Counted from the first letter of the stretch, positions 29,806 through 38,324 are shown. The stretch: DNA of 64,000 bases from DASZVB01 sp035545855 (GCA_035545855.1 DASZXK010000180.1:1-64000); one strand, 5' to 3'. Numbers and translations: made by a program. The notes: generated by a model from the letters alone, not told the origin.

Positions 29806-29825
29806 GGTGATCTCCGGGTCCAGGG

Positions 29826-32800
29826 TCAGTAGGGGCAAGGCGAGCCGGGGCGGGCGCGGAGCTCGCGCAGCGCCTTCGTGAAGCCGACTGCGACGTCCAT
29901 GAAGGAAGGAATGCGATCGCCGAAGGACTGGAGGAAGCGATCCGTGCCGAGGATCTCGAGGACGTGAGGGAGGCCTTGCTGGAAGAGCGTCCGATCCACC
30001 TCCTTGGCCTCCTCGAAGTCCTCGATCTCGCGATCCTCGATCGGCCAGATGTCGCACGGCGTCCGCCGGAAGGGCGAGTCGAGGCTCACGAGGATGGAGT
30101 TCACGGCGTGTCTCGCGGATTCGTTCGCGGCTTCCATCGACGTGATGCGCGTGTGCGTCTTCGCGAACGTCCCCGCGAGGACCACGCCCTGCTCGTGGGA
30201 GTACCCCTGGTAGTCGAGCTCTCCAGGCCGGCACGCGAACCGACCGGGCGTCTCGATCTGGAACGGTGTCCGGTTCACCCAGTGGCCGCCGTTCGGCTCG
30301 GAGGCGTCTTCGACGAAGGTCATCCCCGTGTCCAGGTGGAAGAAGAGGGGGCGAGGCAGACGGAGCGAGAGCGGCTCCGTCGCGTCCCGGATCTGGAGCG
30401 CCTCGGAGATCTGCGCCCACACCTCGCGCGCGAGCTCTTCCTCGGTGCATTCCCACGCGCACTTCCGCACCGTCCGGCCGGGGACGTCCCACTTGCCGAT
30501 GATGGCGGAGAGGATGCCACGATAGCCGTGCTCCCAGTCGCCCTTGTCCTCCCAGAACCGGGCCTGGCTGATCGACGTGACGGCCCACGGCGAGTCCGGA
30601 TAGTAGAAGTGCCCGTCGATCGAGAAGACGTCTTCCTCGAAGTAGAACTGGATCCCCGCGAAATGACGGAGCTCCCCGCCGGGGTTCACCCGGGTCGGGT
30701 CCCCGAGCTCCATCGCCGCCGCCCGTTCGAGGTCTCGATGCCGGATCCCCTTCGCGAAGGCCTTCGGGACGACGTCCTCCGCGATCCGCTTCATCTCGTC
30801 CGCGGGTAGGGCGAGCAGGAAGTACCCGTTCGGCAGGCAAGGTCTCCGGGCGAGCTTGCCGCCCTCCGGCACCATCTCGCACGGATACGTCGGGTCGTAG
30901 CAATCGACGCGAGGCCAGAGGCGCGGCGGGGCGCCGTGCTCCTTTCCGTCGACCACGTCGAGCGCCGCGATCTTGCCGTGGACGAAGTCCACTCCCTGCG
31001 CCTCCAGGTAGCGACGCCAGTACTTGAACCACGCTTCCGACGTCGGCCCCCGGAGCGTGCCGTCCCGGTACCCGGCGGGGTTCAGCTGATCGAGGAACGT
31101 CTGCACCCCGCTCGAGCCGATGGTGCGCGCGTCGCCCTCCACCGCGTCCATCGCGACGAGGGCCTTCGGAAACCGCGCCAGGGCGAGCTGCGCCGCGGGG
31201 GTGTACGTGTCCGCCCGGATGAACTCCCACCAGGACACGTCCTCGTACGTTTCCCGGCGCTCCGGGGACGACGTGAGATACTCGAGGATCTTCAGGTTGA
31301 AGCGGATCCAGTCCGTCGGAGTGAGACCGAATCCTCCCCGCTCGACCGGCCGAAGGAGGAGATCGAACGACGAGAGAGCTTCGGACAGGGAGCTCGGCAG
31401 ACAGCGGGGCACGAGGGTCGGTTTTCGTCCGCGCGTGAAGGCGAGGCCGGTGACGTCCTGGGGCTTGATGTTGTCGAACACCTCGCGAAAGGACTCCGTG
31501 TACTTGACGACGTCCGGCCGGACGCCGACCGCACGCTCCTGCGCCGCGCCCACGTCGGATTTCTTCGCCGGAACGAGGATCGGCGTTCGTCGCATCGTGT
31601 CGAACACGTGCCGGTAGAACGCCGGGAAGAACCGATAGCCGTGCTCGCCGGGGAACCAGCGTTCGCGCGGCCGGAACCGGAGGATGACGTCCGTGCAGTC
31701 GGGCGCGTCGTCCGGAAACGCCGAGATGCGGGCCACGGTGATGTCCACCACGCGGTGCGTGCCGAGGCGGATCGCCGTTCGCAGATAGGTTCCGTCGGGA
31801 TCGTCCTCGACGTCGGCGAGCCGCAGGGGAAAGTCCTGGACGCCTTCGCGCGTGCCGACGAGCCCTTCCAGGATTCGCTGGAACTCCTCCTGGAGGCACC
31901 ACGCGAGTGCGCGATCCCAGCCGGGATCCTCGCCGACGGGGCCGGAGCTCGGCACCGTCCAGGTCCTGTCGGCCACCTCCACGTAGAGGAAGCGGATGTT
32001 CGGGTTGTCGATGAGGAGCCGGAGCACCTCCGCGACGACCACGTCCGGTTCCCGGCTCCCGGCCTCGCCGAGCGCGCTCAGGCAGTACTTCTTCGCGCAG
32101 TCCGCGCAGGTCGGGTCGGGCTCGGTCGGGCGCGGCTGTCGTGCGTCCGGGTTCTCGAACCCGGGGGGCGTCTCCTCGCAGTCGTACAGGCGGGGCGGTT
32201 CCTCCGCGCCCTTCCGCGGCTCCCGGCGGTGAACGTAGAACTTCTGCGGCACGTGCACGATGGGTTCCGTGCGCGTTCCCCAGGGCGGGCTGTAGTAGAA
32301 CTCGACTCGCCGGTACGCCTCGGAAGCCGCCAGCATCCACGGCGATTCCGTGCGGAAGAGCACCCGGATCCGGACGTCGCGAAACCCCGACCGACGGACG
32401 CGCACCTTGCCGCTGCCCGCCCCTTCCTCGCTTCCCCCGGACGCCGCCGCGATCTCGGACGTCGTCGCGTCCCGGTGGCTCTTCCACCAATCTTCGGGAG
32501 CTCCCGGCGGCTTCTCGGCGTAGACGACGGCGGTGATCCACGGCACCGGGTCGTCGTCCGGAACCCTCGCGAGGAGCTCCGCCATCGCGGCTTCCGCAGA
32601 CACGAGGCTCCCCTCGGCCGGAACTCCGTACCAGCCGGGCACGGGCGCGCCGGCGACCGGCCTCGTGAAATGACGGAGCTCCTGCAGGTTCGGCTGGATC
32701 TTCGGCCAGGAATCCTCGAGGTCGTGCCGCTCCGGCCAGTGGACGCGGGTCCACTGAGTGCGTGCCATCCCGCCGACGTCGCAGCCGAGCCACGGGAACC

Positions 32801-32927
32801 GCTCGTTCGTCGTGGGTTCCCACACCTGGACGTAGAAGCCCCGTTCGACGAGCTCGTGCGCGGCGGTGAGGCCGGTCACTCCTGCTCCGAAGATCGTCAC
32901 GCAATTTTCTGCCGCCGGTCGTGTCAT
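29826..32927 (-). CDS. Very long amine-oxidase/phytoene-desaturase-like FAD oxidoreductase
   Basis: A 1033-residue flavoprotein, about twice the usual length of carotenoid desaturases. The N-terminal FAD motif is IFGAGVTGLTAAHELVERG with an acidic residue ending the second strand (VQVWEP), followed by DVGGMARTQW. The C-terminal FAD motif is QGVVLAGTFAKTHTRITSME, as in amine oxidases, phytoene desaturases and hydroxysqualene dehydroxylase. Large insertions fill about 130-470 and include CADCAKKYC (about 274-282), which could bind metal. Another CrtI-like feature is the aromatic/acidic region FYYPDSPWAVTS. The start at 32927 overlaps the SCP2-like gene stop (ATGA). Likely chemistry is desaturation or oxidation of a polyprenyl product. 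The substrate cannot be read from sequence. Confidence 0.82.
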   Translation of the reverse strand: MTRPAAENCVTIFGAGVTGLTAAHELVERGFYVQVWEPTTNERFPWLGCDVGGMARTQWTRVHWPERHDLEDSWPKIQPNLQELRHFTRPVAGAPVPGWYGVPAEGSLVSAEAAMAELLARVPDDDPVPWITAVVYAEKPPGAPEDWWKSHRDATTSEIAAASGGSEEGAGSGKVRVRRSGFRDVRIRVLFRTESPWMLAASEAYRRVEFYYSPPWGTRTEPIVHVPQKFYVHRREPRKGAEEPPRLYDCEETPPGFENPDARQPRPTEPDPTCADCAKKYCLSALGEAGSREPDVVVAEVLRLLIDNPNIRFLYVEVADRTWTVPSSGPVGEDPGWDRALAWCLQEEFQRILEGLVGTREGVQDFPLRLADVEDDPDGTYLRTAIRLGTHRVVDITVARISAFPDDAPDCTDVILRFRPRERWFPGEHGYRFFPAFYRHVFDTMRRTPILVPAKKSDVGAAQERAVGVRPDVVKYTESFREVFDNIKPQDVTGLAFTRGRKPTLVPRCLPSSLSEALSSFDLLLRPVERGGFGLTPTDWIRFNLKILEYLTSSPERRETYEDVSWWEFIRADTYTPAAQLALARFPKALVAMDAVEGDARTIGSSGVQTFLDQLNPAGYRDGTLRGPTSEAWFKYWRRYLEAQGVDFVHGKIAALDVVDGKEHGAPPRLWPRVDCYDPTYPCEMVPEGGKLARRPCLPNGYFLLALPADEMKRIAEDVVPKAFAKGIRHRDLERAAAMELGDPTRVNPGGELRHFAGIQFYFEEDVFSIDGHFYYPDSPWAVTSISQARFWEDKGDWEHGYRGILSAIIGKWDVPGRTVRKCAWECTEEELAREVWAQISEALQIRDATEPLSLRLPRPLFFHLDTGMTFVEDASEPNGGHWVNRTPFQIETPGRFACRPGELDYQGYSHEQGVVLAGTFAKTHTRITSMEAANESARHAVNSILVSLDSPFRRTPCDIWPIEDREIEDFEEAKEVDRTLFQQGLPHVLEILGTDRFLQSFGDRIPSFMDVAVGFTKALRELRARPGSPCPY

Positions 32928-33400
32928 GCAGCCCCCCTGAGGTGCTCCGGGGACGTTTCGATCGAGTCGTCGGCTCGAACTCCGTCCGCGGCGCGGTCTG
33001 GAAATCGATCGAGATATTCGTCGAGCAATTCTGGAAACGACGGACACCGGACGGCGCCCGCGAGGTACGCCATCAGCCCGTCGTGGAAGTGGATGAGATC
33101 GGACAGGTCGCCGCGGAGGAGGATCCGATCCGCCCAGACCGCCTCCGCGAGCGTCGTTCGCGCGTGGAGAAGATCCGCGATCACGTCGCGAGACGTGCGG
33201 AGGAACACCACCGGGGCCGCCACGTCCCGGGTGAGGCGGAGGCGAAGACCGTCCGAACGGATCGTGATCCGTTCGGCGTCGACCGCGCACGAGACCTCGC
33301 GATCGCCCACCCGGCGGGCGATCTCCCGGTACACGACCGGAAGCTCGTCCTCGAAGAGCACGAGCGAGCGGGCCAGGAAAGCCGTGAACGAGCTAGGCAC
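32924..33400 (-). CDS. SCP2-like lipid-carrier domain protein
   Basis: A 158-residue protein resembling the SCP2/sterol-carrier fold: a helical first part, strands VSCAVDAERITIRSDGLRL and FLRTSRDVIADLLHARTTL, then ADRILLRGDLSDLIHFHDG, which parallels the strand-turn-helix end of SCP2 domains. Such domains hold a hydrophobic molecule and present it to enzymes. The GTG at 33400 overlaps the end of the CrtC-like gene by 8 bases, and the following flavoprotein gene overlaps its stop. Its presence inside an isoprenoid-type operon fits a carrier for a membrane-insoluble intermediate, but that is inference. Confidence 0.65.
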   Translation of the reverse strand: MPSSFTAFLARSLVLFEDELPVVYREIARRVGDREVSCAVDAERITIRSDGLRLRLTRDVAAPVVFLRTSRDVIADLLHARTTLAEAVWADRILLRGDLSDLIHFHDGLMAYLAGAVRCPSFPELLDEYLDRFPDRAADGVRADDSIETSPEHLRGAA

Positions 33401-34448
33401 CGAGGAACTCGCAGATCGAGCGTCCGGAGAAGGAGAGCTTCCTTCCGGCGACCTCGCCGGAGAGCGCGAGGTCGCCGCTGACCTCGTTGATGATGGTGAC
33501 CCCGAGGTCGTCGTCGTTCGGGATGACGACCTGCGCGAGATCCTCCGCGCGGAATTCGAACTCGAGCGTGTCCCCGCGGCCCGCCGCTTCCACGGCGAGG
33601 ACTCTCGGGACGTCCGTCGAGTGCTCGGGAGCGACGAGCGCCATCGCGCGCGGCAGCTTGAACGGTCTCTCCGGCGCGAGGAGCCCCTCATGACGTACGC
33701 GGAGCTCGGAGTCTCGGAAGACCCGGATTTGCCTCGGTCCGTCCCACAGGAACACCGCCTGCATCAGGTCGGTCCGGTGCCCGCGGTCCATCAGGCGGAC
33801 GAACACGACGCTGTACGGACAGGTTCGATCGTCGGGCAGGGCGTACCCCCACTCCCACGCGAAGTTCTTCCCCCAGCGGAAGTTCCCCCAGTTGTGGTCG
33901 TGGTACGCGGGCGCGTTCGAGAGCGGGTGGAGACGCGCGCCGACCCGGACGGTTCCGCGCGCGGAAAGCCGTGGAAGCACCATCCAGTGGATCGCGGGGC
34001 CGTCCTCGACGTCGATGTTGTTCGCTTCCGAAGGGAACACCTCCGGCACGAGCGCGAGGTCCACCTCGATGGGCCGCCGCGACAGGGAGACGCGGATCCG
34101 GAACGCGCCGTCCAGGAAACGCACGTGGTTCTCGGCGAAACTGACGTCCGTCCGGCCTCCGCGGACGTGGACTCGTTCGCTCGGAAAGCCCTCCACGTCG
34201 CCGTCCCAGCCGTCCTTGGTGCGGACCAGCACCGTGATCCGGGCGAGCTCGGCGCCGCGCGGCGCCCTCGGACGGATGTCGTCCACGAGGCTGAAGTTCA
34301 CGAGGAGGTCCACGCCGTCGGCGTAGACCGCGAAGTGAAGCCACTCCTTGTGGCCGCTCCTGCCCGTCAGGCCGAACTGGGATCGCCGGAAATAGTCCCG
34401 CGCGGTGACTGCCGCGGCGATTCTGCCCTCGAGCGACTGCGCCGTCAT
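33393..34448 (-). CDS. CrtC-like (carotenoid hydratase/lipocalin family) protein, first copy
   Basis: A 351-residue all-beta protein with the strongest CrtC-type signature in the window: GHKEWLHFAVYADGVDLL near the N-terminus and AYHDHNWGNFRWGKNF with EWGYAL in the middle (about residues 185-208). In CrtC, carotenoid 1,2-hydratase, the HDHNWG region is highly conserved, and acidic residues are thought to add water across a terminal double bond. Homologues also act in cyclisations. The ATG at 34448 overlaps the stop of the small upstream gene (ATGA). No carotenoid-specific genes such as crtB accompany it, so a non-carotenoid isoprenoid substrate is likely. Confidence 0.8.
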   Translation of the reverse strand: MTAQSLEGRIAAAVTARDYFRRSQFGLTGRSGHKEWLHFAVYADGVDLLVNFSLVDDIRPRAPRGAELARITVLVRTKDGWDGDVEGFPSERVHVRGGRTDVSFAENHVRFLDGAFRIRVSLSRRPIEVDLALVPEVFPSEANNIDVEDGPAIHWMVLPRLSARGTVRVGARLHPLSNAPAYHDHNWGNFRWGKNFAWEWGYALPDDRTCPYSVVFVRLMDRGHRTDLMQAVFLWDGPRQIRVFRDSELRVRHEGLLAPERPFKLPRAMALVAPEHSTDVPRVLAVEAAGRGDTLEFEFRAEDLAQVVIPNDDDLGVTIINEVSGDLALSGEVAGRKLSFSGRSICEFLGA

Positions 34449-34753
34449 CGGAAGAGGTCCCTCGGGTGAGACGGCTCCGCCGACCGCTCGTTCGCGGCGC
34501 CGACGGGGGCGTCGCTCGCCCAGCGGTCGAGGTGTGCGCGGACGCGCTCGGTCGTCGCGAGGATCCCGAGGAGGAGAAGGACGCCGCGTTCTGCCGTTTC
34601 GTCGAGCGGCACGTCGCGGGGGGCGTCCGCGGGCTCTTCCGCCTCCAGGAGGGCGCGGAGCCGACGTCCCAGCGCCACGATCCCGAGGAGTCCGAAGAGG
34701 AAGGTGTTCCGCTCCGTGAACCGCTGATCGTGACGCTGGAGAGGAAGAGTCAC
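34445..34753 (-). CDS. Unrecognised 102-residue protein of the isoprenoid-type operon
   Basis: A small protein with a moderately hydrophobic stretch (NTFLFGLLGIVALGRRL) and a second one (RGVLLLLGILATTERV), separated by an acidic segment. It could be a helical pair or a peripheral membrane protein. Both ends overlap neighbours by ATGA, so it is clearly translated with them. No family is recognised. Confidence 0.7.
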   Translation of the reverse strand: MTLPLQRHDQRFTERNTFLFGLLGIVALGRRLRALLEAEEPADAPRDVPLDETAERGVLLLLGILATTERVRAHLDRWASDAPVGAANERSAEPSHPRDLFR

Positions 34754-35130
34754 GGTCGCATCCCGCGCTCGAAGACCCGGGACAGCGCCGTCTCGAGACC
34801 CTCCAGCTCCGCAACGCGCGCGAACTCGTCCACGAGCACGGTGGGAAGGCCCGAGCCGTGCTCCTGGAACGCGGACATGCCGAGGACCTCCCAGATCATC
34901 CGGCCGCGGGCGACGACGTCCGAGCGCGCGAGAGCCCGCGCGAGGCGGGCGCCCTCCGGCGTTCGAGCAAAGGATCTTCCCTCCGCGACGAGCGCGGAGA
35001 ACGCGGCCTGGGTCGCAGCCGGATGACGGAACAGAGCGGAAGCGATCCGACGGAGGACGTCGTCCGCCCCCTCTGCGTCGGTCGATCCGTTCGCGCGGTC
35101 CTCGCGCTCGCGGTCGTCCGGGCCGTTCAC
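34750..35130 (-). CDS. Unrecognised 126-residue helical protein of the isoprenoid-type operon
   Basis: The product starts at a GTG overlapping the stop of the His-rich gene (GTGA), and its own stop overlaps the next start. After an acidic, Arg/Glu-rich N-terminus it is mainly helical (DDVLRRIASALFRHPAATQA, LARALARSDVVARGRMIWEV). No catalytic motif is visible. Coupling to both neighbours argues that it is real. It might be an adaptor for the His-rich protein, but nothing shows this directly. Confidence 0.65.
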   Translation of the reverse strand: MNGPDDREREDRANGSTDAEGADDVLRRIASALFRHPAATQAAFSALVAEGRSFARTPEGARLARALARSDVVARGRMIWEVLGMSAFQEHGSGLPTVLVDEFARVAELEGLETALSRVFERGMRP

Positions 35131-35885
35131 ACGAGCTCGAGGATCAACCGGTGATCCTGGGTGAAGACCGAGGCCAGGCCGACACGGAAGACGACGACGA
35201 CTTCGTAGTCCACCTCTTTCGAGACGACCTTCGTCAAGTCCACGGTGACCCGCACGATCGCTTGCTCGCCGGGGTTCAGCGCCTTCAGCTCTTTGTCCTC
35301 GCGGCCCGGTTGGACGACCCGGATGTCCACGTCGCCGCCCGGCGTCCGGTCCAGGACCTTCGCGATCACCTCTCGATCGGGGTGGTGGGTTTCGTTCGTC
35401 ACCACGATGCGATGTTCGATTTTTTTCCCCGGCGAACCGCGCCACACGTGCGTGCAAAGGCCCTTGTCGCGCGGGTTCCACCGTCCGTGTCCGCGCTCGG
35501 GTTCGCACGACGACGAACCGCAGCTCGAGGTCCGTTCCGCGCAGCACCCGCAGTGGTGCGCCGAGCCGGAGCGGTAGCCGCCCGAACGGTAACCGCCTCG
35601 CGAAAAGCCCCCGGAGAGGAGATCGAGCGTCGACAGACCGAGCCCGAAGAGCTGGTGGACGTGATCCGAATGCAGCCGCGCGAGCTGATACATCGCGTCT
35701 CCGGCCGAGCCCCATCCCCGGCAGCGGATGCACGTGCAGCCGGGCGCGCAGGAACCCTCCCACGAGCTGCCGGAGCCGCCGTGCCTTCGCCCGTGATGGT
35801 GATGGTGGTGGTGATGGCCGCACCCACCCTGATGCTCGCAGCCATCCGAATGCCCGCACCCCGATCCGATCCAACTGTGAAACAT
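35127..35885 (-). CDS. His/Cys-rich protein with an eight-His run, isoprenoid-type operon
   Basis: A 252-residue protein. Residues 1-35 are dense in His, Cys and Gly (GCGHSDGCEHQGGCG, then eight consecutive His). A second Cys cluster, CAPGCTCIRC, lies near residues 46-55, and a third, CGCCAERTSSCGSSSC, near 112-127. The C-terminal 110 residues form a beta-rich domain (HRIVVTNETHHPDREV, EQAIVRVTVDLTKVV) recalling an immunoglobulin-like fold. There is no signal peptide. The clusters should bind transition metals such as Ni, Zn or Cu. It starts 50 bases after the polyprenyl synthase and is followed by a GTGA-coupled gene. Metal supply or storage for operon enzymes is one possible role. No family is recognised. 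Confidence 0.75.
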   Translation of the reverse strand: MFHSWIGSGCGHSDGCEHQGGCGHHHHHHHHGRRHGGSGSSWEGSCAPGCTCIRCRGWGSAGDAMYQLARLHSDHVHQLFGLGLSTLDLLSGGFSRGGYRSGGYRSGSAHHCGCCAERTSSCGSSSCEPERGHGRWNPRDKGLCTHVWRGSPGKKIEHRIVVTNETHHPDREVIAKVLDRTPGGDVDIRVVQPGREDKELKALNPGEQAIVRVTVDLTKVVSKEVDYEVVVVFRVGLASVFTQDHRLILELV

Positions 35886-35935
35886 GAGGCTCTGCTCCTT
35901 GATCCGTCGAAAGTCGACTTCCCCGGCTCGAATCT

Positions 35936-37120
35936 TCAGTGGTCCCGCGCGACGACGAACTCCGCGAGACCTCGGAGGAAGCGAAGATGCTCCGAGTCCG
36001 GGAGCGCCGCGGCGACGCCGTCCAGCGCACGGACGGCGCGGCGGGCGCGTCGTTCGGCGACGCGGCGCGCGTACCCGATGCTTCCGTTCCGGCGAACGAG
36101 CTCGGAAAGGAACTCCACGTCCTCTCGCGTGCGGAACCGGGCGTCGGCGCGCTCCGTCCCGAGTACGTCGTCGAAGCGCCGTTTCACGTCCGGCCCGAGC
36201 TCGGCGCGGGCCGCTAGCTCTTCCACGAGCGCTCGTGCTCGCGCCAGGCGATCGGGCTCGCCGCCCGGGAGCGTGGGCCTCGGCTTCGAGAGGATCTCGA
36301 CGGCGCGCCGGCGGTCCGCCGGGTCCGCGTGGCGAACGGCGTGAGTGAGGATGAGGGTGTGCTTCCCTTCCCACAGATCGCCCTCGATTTCCTTGCCGTA
36401 CTGCCGAGGGTCCGCGGTCAGGTTCAGGATGTCGTCCTGGATCTGGAACGCGGTCCCGAGCGCCGTCGCGAAACGGCGGAGCTCGTAGAGCCGTCGATCG
36501 TCGCAGCCGGCGACCATCCCTCCGAGCACCACCGGCGTGAGGAACGTGTACCAGCTCGTCTTCTTGTGGACCATCCGGAGGTAGTCCCTGTCCCGGAGAT
36601 CGAAGACACCGCCCGCGATCCAGCCGAGCTCCATCGCCTGACCCTCCGCCGTCTCCCGCGCCATCGTGGCGACGGCCTGGAGGATGCGGAGCGCCTTGCC
36701 CATCCCGATCTGCCGCATGTTGGCGAGGAGGGGCTCGAGCGCGAGCGCGAGCATCGCGTCGCCCACGTTGATGGCGATCGGCACGCCGTGTCTGGCGTGG
36801 AGCGTGGGCTCGTCGCGGCGTCGCTCCGAGCCGTCCTCGACGTCGTCGTGGATGAGGAACGCGTTGTGATAGAGCTCGATCACCGCCGCGCTCTTCAGCA
36901 CGCTCTCGAGCTGCCCTCCGTGCGCGCGGCAGGTCGCGATGCAGAGGGCCGGGCGCAGCGCCTTCGCTTCCCGGAGCGGGTAGTCGAGCATCAGGTCGTA
37001 GAGGCCGTGCCCCTCACGGTCCCGGGAGACGATCGTCCGGAGTTCGCATAGAACGTACTCGCGGCAGGTGCTCATGTACTCGAGCACCTCGCTCGTTTCG
37101 AGTGCCGCCGACTCACCCAC
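35936..37120 (-). CDS. Polyprenyl diphosphate synthase (trans-isoprenyl type)
   Basis: A protein of about 394 residues with both aspartate-rich motifs of head-to-tail trans-prenyl synthases: the first in FLIHDDVEDGSERRRDEPT, the second in FQIQDDILNL followed by GKEIEGDLWEGKHTL. It condenses IPP with an allylic diphosphate. Small and aromatic residues before the first motif (AFLIH) leave farnesyl, geranylgeranyl or longer products all possible. The extra 80 C-terminal residues are helical and Arg-rich. A TTG at 37156 and a GTG at 37120 are candidate starts, and I prefer the GTG. It is the first gene of the minus-strand operon ending at 27081 and probably provides its substrate. Confidence 0.9.
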   Translation of the reverse strand: MGESAALETSEVLEYMSTCREYVLCELRTIVSRDREGHGLYDLMLDYPLREAKALRPALCIATCRAHGGQLESVLKSAAVIELYHNAFLIHDDVEDGSERRRDEPTLHARHGVPIAINVGDAMLALALEPLLANMRQIGMGKALRILQAVATMARETAEGQAMELGWIAGGVFDLRDRDYLRMVHKKTSWYTFLTPVVLGGMVAGCDDRRLYELRRFATALGTAFQIQDDILNLTADPRQYGKEIEGDLWEGKHTLILTHAVRHADPADRRRAVEILSKPRPTLPGGEPDRLARARALVEELAARAELGPDVKRRFDDVLGTERADARFRTREDVEFLSELVRRNGSIGYARRVAERRARRAVRALDGVAAALPDSEHLRFLRGLAEFVVARDH

Positions 37121-37257
37121 GCGCGTAGTTAGCGCCCGAACCGCGAACGCCGTCAAGGCGATTGCCCGCTCCGTCCCCCTCCGCGCCAGTCATGGATCGA
37201 AGAGTTGACCATGACGACCGGCGGGACCGCCGCGGGCGCCCGCCGGCACGGAGCCCC

Positions 37258-38238
37258 TCACTCCGTCCACGTGCCGTCGAGACAGAGCGGTGACGCCGGC
37301 GTGTCCGCCAGGAAGAAGCCGAAGCCGACGCACATCTCGTCCGGGAAATTCACCGGGTTCGTCGTGCCGTTCTCCCACTCGCAGTGGGTCGTGAGCACGT
37401 CGCCCTTCTGGACGAGGAGCGGGTCCGCGACCGTCCACTCGGTGAAGACCGGGTTGAACTGCATGTCGCTCGTCCAGAGCGCGTCCGTGTGGACGTCCGT
37501 CGGCGCGGCGCCGCCCGCCGCAGGATTCACGAGGGAGGTGTTGGAGCGGACACCGTACGTGTGCATGTGGTTCGTGAAGGAGAGAAGCTTCATGTCCTTC
37601 GGGACGGTGCACACGGCATCCGCCGTGGTCTTCGTCTGGGCGGCGACCGTGAAGTTCGAGGTGAAGTTCACGAAGATGGAGGCCACCAGGCGGGAGGGGT
37701 CGACCTCGGCGAACTTCACGTCGAGCACGGTCTGGCCGTCGATGGAGTCGAGCGTGGTGTTCAGGAAGTGTGCGTTCAGCATGATGGAGCTCCCCTTCGT
37801 GAGACGGAACACGACGCCGTCCGGGAGCTTCGCCTTGCCGCCGGCCTCGCCGCCGACCCCGCCTAGGAACCCGCCGATGCTGGTGTTGTCGACCTCGTTG
37901 CACTCGCGCGAGGTCCCGACGGCGGCGCCGTTCCTCACGGCATACGCCGTCGCGTGATGGCCGCCCTTCGACTGGTATCCGACGACGTCGAGCACGTCCA
38001 TGTCGCGGTCGAACGGCTCGAGGACGTACTGACACTGGATGGAGTCTCCGCCGGCTTCGATGCCCTCGACGACGGGCGCGACGATGCGGGTGTACCCGGC
38101 CTTCAGGGGCGGCACCTCGAAGGTCGTCGTCTCCGTCGTGCCGGACGGCGCGGAAGGCGCGCTGCTCTTCGGATCGGCGCCGCAGGCGACGAGCAGACTG
38201 ACGGAGGCGTATCCCCAGAGACCCTGAAAAACGCGCAT
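37258..38238 (-). CDS. Lipoprotein of the copper type II (PHM/DBH-like) monooxygenase family, paralogue 1
   Basis: A 326-residue lipoprotein (lipobox LLVAC, Cys19). All six copper ligands of peptidylglycine alpha-hydroxylating monooxygenase appear in order with near-identical spacing: His94-His95 (KGGHHATAY), His157 (NAHFLN), His224 and His226 (NHMHTYG) and Met302 (PDEMCVGF). In that family the first three bind one copper and the last three the second, where O2 is activated. Two Cys pairs are also near the expected disulfide positions. It should be an exported copper protein, perhaps a hydroxylase. The gene is divergent from a TetR regulator, with 186 bases between starts. Two further paralogues lie at 57527 and 62739. 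Confidence 0.78.
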   Translation of the reverse strand: MRVFQGLWGYASVSLLVACGADPKSSAPSAPSGTTETTTFEVPPLKAGYTRIVAPVVEGIEAGGDSIQCQYVLEPFDRDMDVLDVVGYQSKGGHHATAYAVRNGAAVGTSRECNEVDNTSIGGFLGGVGGEAGGKAKLPDGVVFRLTKGSSIMLNAHFLNTTLDSIDGQTVLDVKFAEVDPSRLVASIFVNFTSNFTVAAQTKTTADAVCTVPKDMKLLSFTNHMHTYGVRSNTSLVNPAAGGAAPTDVHTDALWTSDMQFNPVFTEWTVADPLLVQKGDVLTTHCEWENGTTNPVNFPDEMCVGFGFFLADTPASPLCLDGTWTE

Positions 38239-38301
38239 GACGAGACTCCTCCGGAAGGTGACGAGTCCGCCCTTCCGCTTTGCCCCGGCCGCATCCAGGA
38301 A

Positions 38302-38324
38302 CTAATTGCTCAGTAAATTAATTG
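38302..38324. promoter_or_regulatory. A/T-rich candidate operator/promoter between divergent genes
   Basis: The 186-base divergent gap holds one sharply A/T-rich island, CTAATTGCTCAGTAAATTAA, in which AATT boxes at 38304 and 38316 flank an imperfectly symmetric centre. It is 64 bases from the copper-monooxygenase-like start and about 100 from the TetR start. TetR proteins often bind such sites in their own divergent promoter, so this is the best operator candidate here. Confidence 0.4.

Noticed and set aside
30936..34469. 1177-codon plus-strand open frame across the isoprenoid-type operon
   Set aside because: It crosses several clear minus-strand genes with overlapping starts and stops and has no recognisable domain, so it is a shadow.
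27081..37120. Ordinary carotenoid biosynthesis cluster
   Set aside because: No phytoene synthase, lycopene cyclase or normal-length CrtI is present, and most genes have no place in known carotenoid routes.
37190..38035. Minus-strand frame overlapping the first copper-monooxygenase-like gene
   Set aside because: The real gene is in another frame with lipobox and all six ligands. This one is Arg/Gly-rich and lacks any motif.
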